Assembly: GCF_040954835.1 (NCBI RefSeq)
Contig: NC_090699.1
Span: forward strand, 19,601,817-19,665,816
Direction: 5' to 3'
Source: Lepisosteus oculatus
Taxonomy: Eukaryota > Chordata > Actinopteri > Semionotiformes > Lepisosteidae
DNA length: 64,000 nt
Shown piece by piece: positions 63,935-64,000 of the stretch. Position numbers and translations under genes: made by a program. The notes beneath the pieces were generated by a model. The model was not told the origin of the DNA. It saw only the letters and a list, made by a program, of their open reading frames with translations, and ran no database searches. Every line of letters begins with the position of its first letter. The stretch's first letter is position 1.

Positions 63935-64000
63935 GAGCAAACGATCTGGTCTAAATTAGGGGCAGCTGTATATAACATTAAGTTCAAACTTGGACGGGGA

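Overview
The window is vertebrate nuclear DNA. Spliced genes with GT-AG introns, AT-rich spacers and fish-type repeats point to a ray-finned fish. I cannot tell teleost from non-teleost (gar, bowfin) by eye. The gene order SPOCK2 - ASCC1 - ANAPC16 - DDIT4 - DNAJB12 is that of human 10q22.1, so this is a conserved syntenic block rather than an accessory island. All exon models below were read by hand and checked for splice sites and phase. No transcript data were used.

Layout. About 1-8.5 kb: first coding exon of SPOCK2 (minus strand, secreted proteoglycan) and part of its long first intron. About 8.7-28 kb: a repeat-laden spacer with Tc1-type, CR1-like and 5S-derived elements and two unexplained exon-like open frames on the minus strand. 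About 28.3-33.0 kb: seven coding exons of ASCC1 (minus), lacking the last ~60 residues, which I could not locate. At 32.6-32.86 kb, inside ASCC1 intron 1, lies a CpG-rich promoter-like block. About 37.3-40.4 kb: complete ANAPC16 (plus). About 48.0-50.7 kb: complete DDIT4 (plus) with promoter motifs and a poly(A) signal. About 55.6-61.6 kb: DNAJB12 (minus), with all conserved coding exons except the N-terminal one, which is probably beyond 64 kb.

Mobile DNA. The most distinctive item is a long (~545 bp) SINE family with a 5S rRNA-like head and a LINE-type tail, present in four copies. Three of these carry a close match to the CTCF core motif. There is also one full-length Tc1-type transposon with both inverted repeats, a TA duplication and a dead transposase, plus two older Tc1-like transposase remnants, a small inverted-repeat element, CR1-like LINE fragments, two LINE 3' ends and a tRNA-type SINE.

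The genes are not an operon. ASCC1 (alkylation-damage signalling), ANAPC16 (cell-cycle ubiquitin ligase), DDIT4 (stress inhibitor of mTORC1) and DNAJB12 (ER co-chaperone) act in separate processes. ASCC1 and ANAPC16 are head-to-head, and DDIT4 and DNAJB12 are tail-to-tail.
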